Source of the DNA: UBA993 sp964436815
Lineage (GTDB): Bacteria > Bacillota > Dethiobacteria > DTU022
DNA: 21,063 nt
NCBI GenBank assembly: GCA_964436815.1
Contig: CAYTER010000040.1
Coordinates: forward strand, 1 to 21,063
Reading direction: 5' to 3'
Of this stretch, positions 14,467-21,063 are shown one piece after another; positions within the stretch are counted from its first letter, which is position 1; each line of letters opens with the position of its first letter. The notes beneath the pieces were generated by a model, which was given only the letters and a program-made list of their open reading frames with translations, was not told the DNA's origin and ran no database searches. The translations under genes were made by a program, and so were the position numbers.

Positions 14467-15673
14467 TCCGCTCAATGTATGTCTTGAAAAGAAAGCGCCC
14501 TATGATTTACCCGGTTCACCGGAATCAGTAGGCTGGACCAGCCCCAAAAGAGTTTTTCTGGCCGATCGGAAAAACCCTTTACCGCTTGACTGCGGGGTTG
14601 AACTGGCTCCGGTTACGGTTGAGTACGAGGCTTATGGTCAGCTCTCTGCAAAAAAAGATAATGCGGTTTTTATCCTTCACGCGCTTTCAGGCGATGCCCA
14701 TGCAGCCGGCTGGGACAGGGACTGGAAGAAAGATAACCGGCCATGGCGTCGTGACCGGCCTGGCTGGTGGGATGAAATGATCGGGCCGGGTAAAGCGTTT
14801 GACACTAATCACTTATATATTGTTTGCGCTAATTTACTGGGCAGCTGCTATGGCACTACCGGCCCCTGGTCTCAAAACCCTTCTACCGGGAAACCCTACG
14901 GCCTTGATTTCCCGGTAGTCACAGTTGATGATTGGGTAAGGTTACAGGTTCGCCTCCAGGATTATCTCGGCCTGGAGCAATTACTGGCCGTGGTCGGAGG
15001 GTCGCTGGGAGGGCAGCAGGCTTTGGCCTGGGCTCTTAATTACCCCAATCGGATTAAATCGGCGATTATCCTTGCTGCCTCCGCCCGCCTTGGGGCACAG
15101 GGGCTGGCTTTTAACGCAGTAGGCAGGCAGGCGATATTAAACGATCCCTGCTTCAACAACGGTAATTATTATGGGAGCAACGCTCCGGCAGGGGGGCTTG
15201 AGCTGGCCCGCATGCTCGGACACATTACTTATCTTTCAGCCGCTTCGATGGAAGGAAAATTTGGCCGGCGCTATCAAAACGGTAAAAAACCATGCTACCA
15301 GCTGGAGGACGAATTTATGGTCGAAAGCTATCTTGCTCACCAGGGCCGTTCATTTGTGAACCGTTTTGACGCCAACAGCTATCTATACCTGACCAGGGCA
15401 ATGGACTATTTTGATGCTGCCGCCTGCGGGGGAGGAAATCTTGAAAAGGCCTGTGCTGCAATCAGGGCAGACCTGCTGCTTATTTCATATACATCAGATT
15501 GGCTTTACCCGCCGGAAGCAACCCGGACGGTTGCCCGAGCAGTCCTTGCTGCCGGACAACCGGTATCCTACATTGAGATCCCATCTTCATACGGACATGA
15601 TGCTTTTCTGTTGGAGACAGAAAAAACAGCGCCGCTGATCAGCTCTTTTTTAAGGCGGGGTGAAGGCAAATGA
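14459..15673 (+). CDS. metX: Homoserine O-acyltransferase MetX
   Basis: MetX activates homoserine with an acyl group, normally acetyl from acetyl-CoA, to give the substrate of MetY. The 404-aa protein is an alpha/beta-hydrolase-fold enzyme. From the ATG 14459 start, the nucleophile is Ser182 in GGSLGGQQ, the acid is Asp347 in SYTSDWLYPP, and the base is His380 in YGHDAFLLE. The HALSGDAHAAG oxyanion region and NLLGSCYGTTGP are also typical. I chose ATG 14459 because GGGGGAGG (14443-14450) precedes it by 8 nt; a GTG at 14450 overlaps that site. The acyl donor cannot be fixed from this reading, as some MetX proteins use succinyl-CoA. metW begins within its stop codon (ATGA overlap). Confidence 0.95.
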   Translation: MTDPLNVCLEKKAPYDLPGSPESVGWTSPKRVFLADRKNPLPLDCGVELAPVTVEYEAYGQLSAKKDNAVFILHALSGDAHAAGWDRDWKKDNRPWRRDRPGWWDEMIGPGKAFDTNHLYIVCANLLGSCYGTTGPWSQNPSTGKPYGLDFPVVTVDDWVRLQVRLQDYLGLEQLLAVVGGSLGGQQALAWALNYPNRIKSAIILAASARLGAQGLAFNAVGRQAILNDPCFNNGNYYGSNAPAGGLELARMLGHITYLSAASMEGKFGRRYQNGKKPCYQLEDEFMVESYLAHQGRSFVNRFDANSYLYLTRAMDYFDAAACGGGNLEKACAAIRADLLLISYTSDWLYPPEATRTVARAVLAAGQPVSYIEIPSSYGHDAFLLETEKTAPLISSFLRRGEGK

Positions 15674-16323
15674 AAAAGAGGAACCGCCTGGATCATGAAT
15701 TAATTTACAAGCTGATTGAACCCGGTTCAAAAGTATTGGATCTCGGCTGCGGAAACGGCGATCTGCTGGCAAAACTGGCTGCTGAAAAGCAGATAAAAGG
15801 GCAGGCTGTGGAGCGAAATCCAGCCCTGGTGGCTGAAGCGATTTACAATGGAGTGGCTGTATACCAGAAAGATCTTGACTGCGGGTTGCCGGAGTTTCGA
15901 AACCAGTCTTTTGATTACGCTGTCCTTGAAATGACCCTGCAGCAGCTCGAAGAGCCGCTTGCCGCCCTGGAAGAAACCCTACGAGTAAGCAAGTATACGA
16001 TTGTATCATTTCCGAACTTCAATTATAAAAGGGTTGTTGGCAGGCTGGTGGAAACCGGAAGAATGCCTGTAACCCCGGCGCTGCCCTATAGCTGGCACAA
16101 TACGCCGAATATCCATCTGTTTACACTCTTTGATTTTCTGGACTGGACAGAAAAGCGGGGGGTGCAGATTGTTGCCGGCTATGCGGCGGCGGCCGGTTCT
16201 GCCTTCAGACCTCTTGAGCTGCCGGCTGACAGTTCAGAAGCTGAAGAGCTGCTTTTTGTTATTACCCTGTCGGCGCGCGCTGTGAAAGAGTGTGTACGTA
16301 ATGCAGTTCAATGTTCAGGGTAG
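15670..16323 (+). CDS. metW: MetW, methyltransferase-like methionine biosynthesis protein
   Basis: MetW is a class I SAM-methyltransferase-fold protein found next to metX in many bacteria, where it is thought to support or control homoserine acylation. The glycine-rich VLDLGCGNGDLL motif is at about 22-33, followed by AVERNP and DLDCGLP. The typical MetW tail PYSWHNTPNIHLFTLFDF runs from about residue 139. At 217 aa it is slightly longer than the usual MetW of near 200. The start overlaps the metX stop as ATGA, a sign of coupled translation. Its 3' end runs 16 bp into the convergent mrfB gene, so no terminator can stand between them. Whether MetW is catalytic is unknown. Confidence 0.93.
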   Translation: MKKRNRLDHELIYKLIEPGSKVLDLGCGNGDLLAKLAAEKQIKGQAVERNPALVAEAIYNGVAVYQKDLDCGLPEFRNQSFDYAVLEMTLQQLEEPLAALEETLRVSKYTIVSFPNFNYKRVVGRLVETGRMPVTPALPYSWHNTPNIHLFTLFDFLDWTEKRGVQIVAGYAAAAGSAFRPLELPADSSEAEELLFVITLSARAVKECVRNAVQCSG

Positions 16324-17555
16324 GCCGCTCTATTCTGTTTTCGTTTCAGTCTTTCAATGCGGTGCAGCAAAGCCGATCGGCTTAGTTCGCCATTTGCAGA
16401 TGGATTATGAAAACGCTCAACCATGATCAGAGCTTTGCCGGCATATTCAGTGGCCAGGCCATAGTCGCGGCGATGATGTTCATGATATTTGGCCAGCTCG
16501 ACACAGGCTGCCGGTCCGGTCTGATCCCTTTCAACGATACTTTGCCAGATCTCGATGGCTTCCGGCCAGTTGCCTTTTCTTTTATAGTAACGGGCCAGCT
16601 CAAGCGCCGCTTCACCGGCTAAGGAAAATCGATTACAGTAAGCGGCTTGCTGCAGATAGGAGATCCCTTCAGTGTCGCGTCCGGTTGATAGCAATAGGCG
16701 TCCCAGGGCTAAAGCTTCTGCCGGATGCTCGATACAGGACCCTCCGCCTAAGAGTGATATTCTTTCAAGCAGGGTGACCATGGAGAGAATGTCGAGGACA
16801 TTGTGATTGAATACCGTCTTTAAACGCTCGGTTTTTCCCCGGCGCAGATAATCAAAATAAACGGCAGGAATTTCTGCTCCCGGTATATCATCATGGCGCT
16901 GCAGCCCAAGCAGCGCTTCTTCAATTGAGCGCAGGGAACGCGAAGCAAGCCTCTTTCTCCAAAGAATACGGGCACAGTGTAACAGGTCCAAATGCGTCTC
17001 CGGTTCGGTCTGCCTGAAACCTGAGAGTAATTGACGGGTTTGGATCAGCGGCAAATCAAACATCTTGCCGTTAAAAGTAATCATGGTTGGATAAGCTTCC
17101 GCTTCAGTCGCAAAATGACTGAGCAGCGCTCTTTCCTCAGCCGGGCGGCGTAAAAAATACTGACGGAGAATAAAATAACCCTGCTCAACCCGGCCTGTGC
17201 CGATTAAAAAGGCCCAGGTCCCGGTGCCGCCGGCCAAACCGGTAGTTTCGATATCAAGAAAAATAGCGCGGTGCGGATTAAATGATTGCAGTTGGTTGTC
17301 GCGGGACGGGATAGCCAGGTTAGACCCTGAGCAGGTCAGAATCCCTTCCAGGGTGCTGCTGCCGTGCCGGTAGTCAAGGGGAAATTTCAATTCGCGCAGA
17401 TAGCAGCGGCCGAAAGGAGTTTCTTCCTCGCGCCCTTCTCCCGGAAAGAGATGATCGCTCAGTTCTCTCTTCAGCTCGTCAGCCAGTTGGCGGCCGCTTT
17501 TCAGCTCTCCGCTGCGGCGAAAATGGTTTAAACGGGATTGCAGGTCGCGTTTCAA
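16308..17555 (-). CDS. mrfB: MrfB/YprB-type DEDDh exonuclease with C-terminal TPR repeats
   Basis: In Bacillus subtilis MrfB is a metal-dependent exonuclease that works with the helicase MrfA in repair of mitomycin C damage, apart from UvrABC. Here the RNase-H-like nuclease core occupies about 95-262. The DEDDh residues are visible as Asp101 and Glu103 (FLDIETTGL), Asp167 (FNGKMFDLP), His251 and Asp255 (HNVLDILSM). The C-terminal part (about 275-385) contains helical TPR-like repeats such as AALELARYYKRKGNWPEAIEIW and CVELAKYHEH. The start codon overlaps the mrfA stop by 4 nt (ATGA), so the two are coupled. The gene's last 16 bp overlap the end of convergent metW. All catalytic residues are intact. 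Confidence 0.9.
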   Translation of the reverse strand: MKRDLQSRLNHFRRSGELKSGRQLADELKRELSDHLFPGEGREEETPFGRCYLRELKFPLDYRHGSSTLEGILTCSGSNLAIPSRDNQLQSFNPHRAIFLDIETTGLAGGTGTWAFLIGTGRVEQGYFILRQYFLRRPAEERALLSHFATEAEAYPTMITFNGKMFDLPLIQTRQLLSGFRQTEPETHLDLLHCARILWRKRLASRSLRSIEEALLGLQRHDDIPGAEIPAVYFDYLRRGKTERLKTVFNHNVLDILSMVTLLERISLLGGGSCIEHPAEALALGRLLLSTGRDTEGISYLQQAAYCNRFSLAGEAALELARYYKRKGNWPEAIEIWQSIVERDQTGPAACVELAKYHEHHRRDYGLATEYAGKALIMVERFHNPSANGELSRSALLHRIERLKRKQNRAAYPEH

Positions 17556-19813
17556 GTTAAGACCACTTCAATCAGCTGCAGGGCGGGAGTTTTTTGCGCT
17601 TCGAAGCCATTACCCGGTGCCCCGACACAGGAGGGACAGCCATCATGGCAGCGGCAGGCAATGATTGTTTCACGGGCTGCTCTAAAAATTATGTGGTAGT
17701 TATTGAACAGCTCGGCGCTGTAACCGACCCCGCCGGGGAAATTGTCATAAAGGTATAAGGTGGGTAAGCCGTTGGAAGGAGATTTAACATAACTCACAGC
17801 ACGCAGGTCGCGGGGGTCGTTCATTAAAAAAAGCGACGCAACCTGGGGCATCAGGTTGGCCAGGCCTAGCAAACCAGACTGCACTTCAGCCGGAGTCATA
17901 GCCTTAAGCGCCGTCTCGGGGAATCCAAGCCAGAAAGCGGTGGTGGTCATCTCAGTATCCGGCAGGCTGACCGGTCCGGATCCGACATTCTCGTGGGTAT
18001 TGAAACGGATTTTCTTAAACATTGACACCAAAGCATTTAAGTGCACATCACCGTATGCGCAGCTAACCTGGCCGATGTTTTCTTCAAAAATGTCAAGTTC
18101 CTTCAAATTTACATTGAGGTTGGCATCGGTAAAGTAATCCACGTCAACCTGCCTGACGTAAGCTTTTTTTTCATCAAAGTCAAGTTTTTCAACCTGGTAC
18201 TGCCTGCCGCCGTGAATATAAATGGCCTCTTCATGGACCAGCATCGGGGCGCTGAAACGGTCAACTTCCCCGATGGTCTTAGGTCTTGGGCCGCTGATAT
18301 CGGTGATCACAACATTTTCCCGGGCAGCGCTGCGCAGAGATATATTTTCAGCCGGGTAGGTGTCGTCCATCCAGTGGTAGCAGCCGTCGCTAAAATAGAG
18401 GGTATTGTCTTCAGCCAGAAAACGCAACACGCTGTCAACTTCTCCTTTGCCGAATAAAGCCCGGTCCCTGAAAGGCAGTTCAAAGGCGGCGCAGCGGACA
18501 TGGTTGGCCAGGATTATTGGGTTATCAGGGTCTGCGACCGCCCGCTCCGGGCTCCTGCCGAAAAAGTAATCGGGGTTGGTTACTATAAATTGATTGAGTG
18601 GCTCACTGTTGGCAACCAGAACGGCCAGGGATACTCCGCTGCGTCTGCCTGAGCGTCCGGCCTGCTGCCAGGCGCTGGCAATGCTGCCGGGATAACCGGT
18701 CATGATACAGGCATCAAGGGCCCCGATGTCAATGCCCAGTTCAAGGGCATTAGTGCAGACCACTGTCCTGATGGTGCCATTTCGCAGGCCCGCTTCAATT
18801 TCTCTGCGCTCGCGCGGAAGGTAACCTCCGCGGTAACCCCTGATTCCACTGTCCTCACCCGGTCTTACTTTTTTCATCTGCTGTAAGTATGTCAGCAACA
18901 CTTCGACGGCAATCCGGCTGCGGGCAAAAACTATAGTCTGGATATCTTCAGCAAGAAGCACACTGGCAAGCTGCCTGGTTTCAAGCAGGGAGCTGCGTCT
19001 GATACCCAGCTCAGGGTTGACCAGGGGTGGGTTATAGAGGATAAAGTGTTTTTCGGCCCGCGGAGCCCCGTTTTGATCGACAACAGATACCTTTTCTTCA
19101 ACCAGCATCTCGGCCAGCTCACCGGGGTTGCCAATGGTAGCCGAACAGAGGATAAAGATAGGGTTGGCGCCATAAAAAGAACAGATTCTTTTCAGACGGC
19201 GGATAACGTTAGCTACATGGCTGCCGAAAACACCACGGTACTGGTGCATTTCGTCAATTACCACGTATTTGAGGTTGTGAAAAAGCTGGGTCCATTTGGT
19301 ATGGTGCGGCAGAATTCCCGAATGGAGCATGTCAGGGTTGGTAACGACGATATGCCCGCTCTTCCTGATTAACTGGCGCAATCCGGGTTCGGTGTCACCG
19401 TCATAAGTGAAAGTGGTCAATCCTGTCTCAAGACCGGCAGTTAAATCACGGAGCTCAGCAACCTGGTCCTGGGACAGCGCCTTGGTGGGGAAAAGATAAA
19501 GAGCCCTGCTCGATGGTTCGCGCATGATCGCGTTGACTACCGGCAGGTTGTAGCAGAGGGTTTTCCCTGAAGCGGTAGGAGTTACAACAACGGTATGCTG
19601 TCCGGCTTCGATCGCTTTAATTGCCTCCGCCTGGTGACTGTAAAGCTTTTCAATTCCACGATCCAGTAGTGCTGCACTCAACCTGGCATCAAGATGTTCA
19701 GGGAAATCTGCATAACAACCTTCGCTTTCAGGGATGACTTCCCAGCGCGTCACATGGCTCATAAAAGCGGGATCTTCACGCCACCCCTTGATTAAATCCG
19801 CAAGCTCTGTCAT
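17552..19813 (-). CDS. mrfA: MrfA/YprA-type DEAD/DEAH-box helicase with C-terminal DUF1998 (MZB) domain
   Basis: MrfA is a 3'-5' DNA helicase of superfamily 2, related to Hrq1, reported to act in mitomycin C repair with MrfB. In the 753-aa protein the first RecA domain has the Q-motif region LYSHQAEAI (57-65), Walker A TASGKT (80-85), Walker B DEMH (187-190) and SATIGNP (224-230). The second has NALELGIDIG and QAGRSGRRSG. The C-terminal DUF1998/MZB domain ends with the zinc-binding cysteines 720, 722, 726 and 729 (CRCHDGCPSC). The box reads DEMH where DEVH or DEAH is more usual, a mild change. The ribosome site is weak (GGCGGGAAAG upstream of ATG 19813). The downstream mrfB overlaps by 4 nt. 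Confidence 0.93.
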   Translation of the reverse strand: MTELADLIKGWREDPAFMSHVTRWEVIPESEGCYADFPEHLDARLSAALLDRGIEKLYSHQAEAIKAIEAGQHTVVVTPTASGKTLCYNLPVVNAIMREPSSRALYLFPTKALSQDQVAELRDLTAGLETGLTTFTYDGDTEPGLRQLIRKSGHIVVTNPDMLHSGILPHHTKWTQLFHNLKYVVIDEMHQYRGVFGSHVANVIRRLKRICSFYGANPIFILCSATIGNPGELAEMLVEEKVSVVDQNGAPRAEKHFILYNPPLVNPELGIRRSSLLETRQLASVLLAEDIQTIVFARSRIAVEVLLTYLQQMKKVRPGEDSGIRGYRGGYLPRERREIEAGLRNGTIRTVVCTNALELGIDIGALDACIMTGYPGSIASAWQQAGRSGRRSGVSLAVLVANSEPLNQFIVTNPDYFFGRSPERAVADPDNPIILANHVRCAAFELPFRDRALFGKGEVDSVLRFLAEDNTLYFSDGCYHWMDDTYPAENISLRSAARENVVITDISGPRPKTIGEVDRFSAPMLVHEEAIYIHGGRQYQVEKLDFDEKKAYVRQVDVDYFTDANLNVNLKELDIFEENIGQVSCAYGDVHLNALVSMFKKIRFNTHENVGSGPVSLPDTEMTTTAFWLGFPETALKAMTPAEVQSGLLGLANLMPQVASLFLMNDPRDLRAVSYVKSPSNGLPTLYLYDNFPGGVGYSAELFNNYHIIFRAARETIIACRCHDGCPSCVGAPGNGFEAQKTPALQLIEVVLT

Positions 19814-19843
19814 CGATCTTTCCCGCCTTAAACATCAGTTTGG

Positions 19844-19858
19844 TATACATTACGTATA
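19844..19858. promoter_or_regulatory. Inverted repeat upstream of mrfA, possible operator
   Basis: TATAC and GTATA form perfect 5-bp arms around the spacer ATTAC, 31 bp upstream of the mrfA start. It does not match the Firmicutes LexA box. It could be part of the mrfA promoter region or a small regulator site; arms of 5 bp can occur by chance. Confidence 0.3.
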
Positions 19859-19968
19859 TTCGGCGAAAATAATAATTATCCTACCTGGCAGCTAAAAACA
19901 GGACGAAAAGCAAAGGAATTGCTATGTTTCTGAAGAATTATTCTAGCATCATCTAAGGAAACTGAGGC

Positions 19969-19996
19969 TTAGGCAAACTAGCTAAACTGTTAGGCA
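19969..19996 (+). repeat. TTAGGCA direct repeat upstream of kdd
   Basis: TTAGGCA occurs at 19969-19975 and 19990-19996, spaced 21 bp start to start, i.e. two helical turns. It lies 61 bp before the kdd start, a position that would fit a transcription factor site. In the whole 243-nt gap 19814-20056 I found no convincing sigma-A or sigma-54 promoter for kdd and no riboswitch motif. Confidence 0.3.
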
Positions 19997-20056
19997 GTAG
20001 AGCGGATAAATTTAAACAGATAAAAATATTATCAACTTCTAACGGAGGGATTGACA

Positions 20057-21063
20057 ATGCGTAAAGGTAACCCCTATGGAAGCCACCGGGTAATCGAGCC
20101 TAAAGGACTTCTGCCCCAACCGGCCTGGCAGATCGACAACGACATGGAGATTTACGACAACGAGGTTTTAATTGATGTTGAGGTTTTAAACATCGATTCG
20201 GCCAGTTTTACCCAGATCGAAGAGGAAGCGGCCGGGGACGAAGCCCGGATCGCGGAAATAATGACCGGTATTGTCGCCAAGAGGGGTAAGCATCATAACC
20301 CTGTTACCGGGTCAGGCGGGATGTTAATCGGTAAAGTGGCCCAGATTGGTTCGAACTGGAAAGGCAAGACGCCCCTTAAAGTCGGGGATCGTTTGGCTAC
20401 CCTTGTTTCGCTGTCACTGACGCCTCTTAGAATTGATAAAATAAAAAAAATCCACAAAGACATTGACCAGGTTGAAATAGACGGCCAGGCCATTATTTTT
20501 GAAAGCGGAATTTACGCGGTGCTGCCAGCTGATCTGCCCCAAACCCTTTCCCTGGCTGTCCTGGATGTGGCCGGAGCGGCAGCCCAGACCGCCAAGTTAG
20601 TCAAACCGGGTGATAAAGTGGTGATCATCGGGGCCGGAGGCAAATCAGGATTACTGTGCCTTTATGAGGCTAAAAAGAGAGCGGGGGTTACCGGCCAGGT
20701 GATCGGCATTGCCCCGCGCGAAGCCAGTAAAAAACGGGCGGAATCAACCGGCTATTGCGATACGGTCTTAATGGCTGATGCTTCCGACGCGCTTGATATC
20801 ATGGAAAAAGTGGAGAAAGCAACCGGGGGTGCCATGGCTGATGTGACGATCAACTGCGTCAATATCCCCAATACGGAGCTTTCATCAATACTGGCCACCC
20901 GTGATGGAGGGATTGTCTATTTCTTCAGCATGGCTACCAGCTTTACCGCTGCCGCCCTTGGCGCGGAAGGCGTTGGCAAGGATGTCACAATGATTGTCGG
21001 CAATGGCTATACCAAGGATCATGCGGCCATATCATTAAATATCATGCGGGAAAGCCCGGTTTT
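20057..21063 (+). CDS. kdd: L-erythro-3,5-diaminohexanoate dehydrogenase Kdd, C-terminus cut by window edge
   Basis: Kdd oxidatively deaminates L-erythro-3,5-diaminohexanoate with NAD(P)+ to 5-amino-3-oxohexanoate, a central step of lysine fermentation to acetate and butyrate in anaerobes. I translated 335 codons by hand without a stop. The N-terminus has YGSHRVIEPKGLLPQPAW; NPVTGSGGMLIG, LVSLSLTPLRID and FESGIYAVLP follow. The Rossmann motif IGAGGKSGL lies at about 191-199. Near the end VTINCVNIPNTELSSIL, FFSMATSFTAAALGAEG and GNGYTKDHAA are close to characterised clostridial enzymes as I recall them. The usual length is about 345-350 aa, so only a short tail is missing. Start: GGAGG (20044-20048), 8 nt before the ATG. 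Other lysine-fermentation genes (kce, kal, kamA, kamDE) would be expected just beyond the right edge. Confidence 0.93.
   Translation, partial: MRKGNPYGSHRVIEPKGLLPQPAWQIDNDMEIYDNEVLIDVEVLNIDSASFTQIEEEAAGDEARIAEIMTGIVAKRGKHHNPVTGSGGMLIGKVAQIGSNWKGKTPLKVGDRLATLVSLSLTPLRIDKIKKIHKDIDQVEIDGQAIIFESGIYAVLPADLPQTLSLAVLDVAGAAAQTAKLVKPGDKVVIIGAGGKSGLLCLYEAKKRAGVTGQVIGIAPREASKKRAESTGYCDTVLMADASDALDIMEKVEKATGGAMADVTINCVNIPNTELSSILATRDGGIVYFFSMATSFTAAALGAEGVGKDVTMIVGNGYTKDHAAISLNIMRESPV

Noticed and set aside
19814..20056. A sigma-54 (-24/-12) promoter for kdd
   Set aside because: No GG and GC dinucleotides with the required 10-bp spacing in a TGGCAC/TTGC context were found; TGGCAG near 19896 has no matching -12 element.
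1..21063. CRISPR array, insertion sequence, prophage, tRNA or rRNA
   Set aside because: No spaced direct repeats of CRISPR type, no transposase or integrase motifs, and no recognisable RNA gene were seen on either strand.

Overview
The window looks like a chromosomal segment from an anaerobic member of the Bacillota, probably a clostridial, amino-acid-fermenting lineage. The support is the gene content: FakA, the MrfA/MrfB pair, Lgt, a clostridial-type diaminohexanoate dehydrogenase and strong AGGAGG-like ribosome sites with frequent TTG starts. Base composition looks moderate and fairly even, and I saw no transposase, integrase, phage gene, tRNA, rRNA or CRISPR array. This is an inference from families, not a taxonomic assignment.

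Layout. (1) 1-2348, minus strand: the N-terminal three quarters of fatty-acid kinase FakA, cut by the left edge, preceded by a DUF523-DUF1722 protein of the thiouracil-desulfurase type. (2) 2457-8813, plus strand: a cell-surface block of a DUF2207 membrane protein with a poly-glycine tail, a lipoprotein built of four repeats, and two tandem membrane-anchored beta-helix proteins, the first with an N-terminal zinc ribbon. Two extended -10 promoters and one clear rho-independent terminator divide the block into transcription units. (3) 8931-11402, minus strand: a four-domain fusion of CoA-disulfide-reductase-like flavoprotein, rhodanese, TusA and DsrE2, separated from the surface block by a perfect 12-bp-stem hairpin between convergent genes. 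(4) 11501-12826, plus strand: lgt and msrB. (5) 12906-16323, plus strand: a methionine operon metY-metX-metW with overlapping genes, preceded by a strong promoter and a roughly 190-nt leader containing a possible 31-codon leader peptide. (6) 16308-19813, minus strand: mrfB and mrfA, a DNA-repair exonuclease and helicase overlapping by 4 nt; mrfB overlaps the 3' end of metW by 16 bp. (7) 20057-21063, plus strand: kdd of the lysine fermentation pathway, cut by the right edge.

The themes are sulfur handling (DUF523 desulfurase-like protein, persulfide-relay fusion, MsrB, sulfide assimilation by MetX/MetY), cell-surface structure (Lgt, lipoprotein, DUF2207, beta-helix proteins), DNA repair, and lysine catabolism starting at the right end. 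Nearly all proteins belong to known families. The least explained parts are the metY leader, the four-repeat lipoprotein, and the surface block as a whole.
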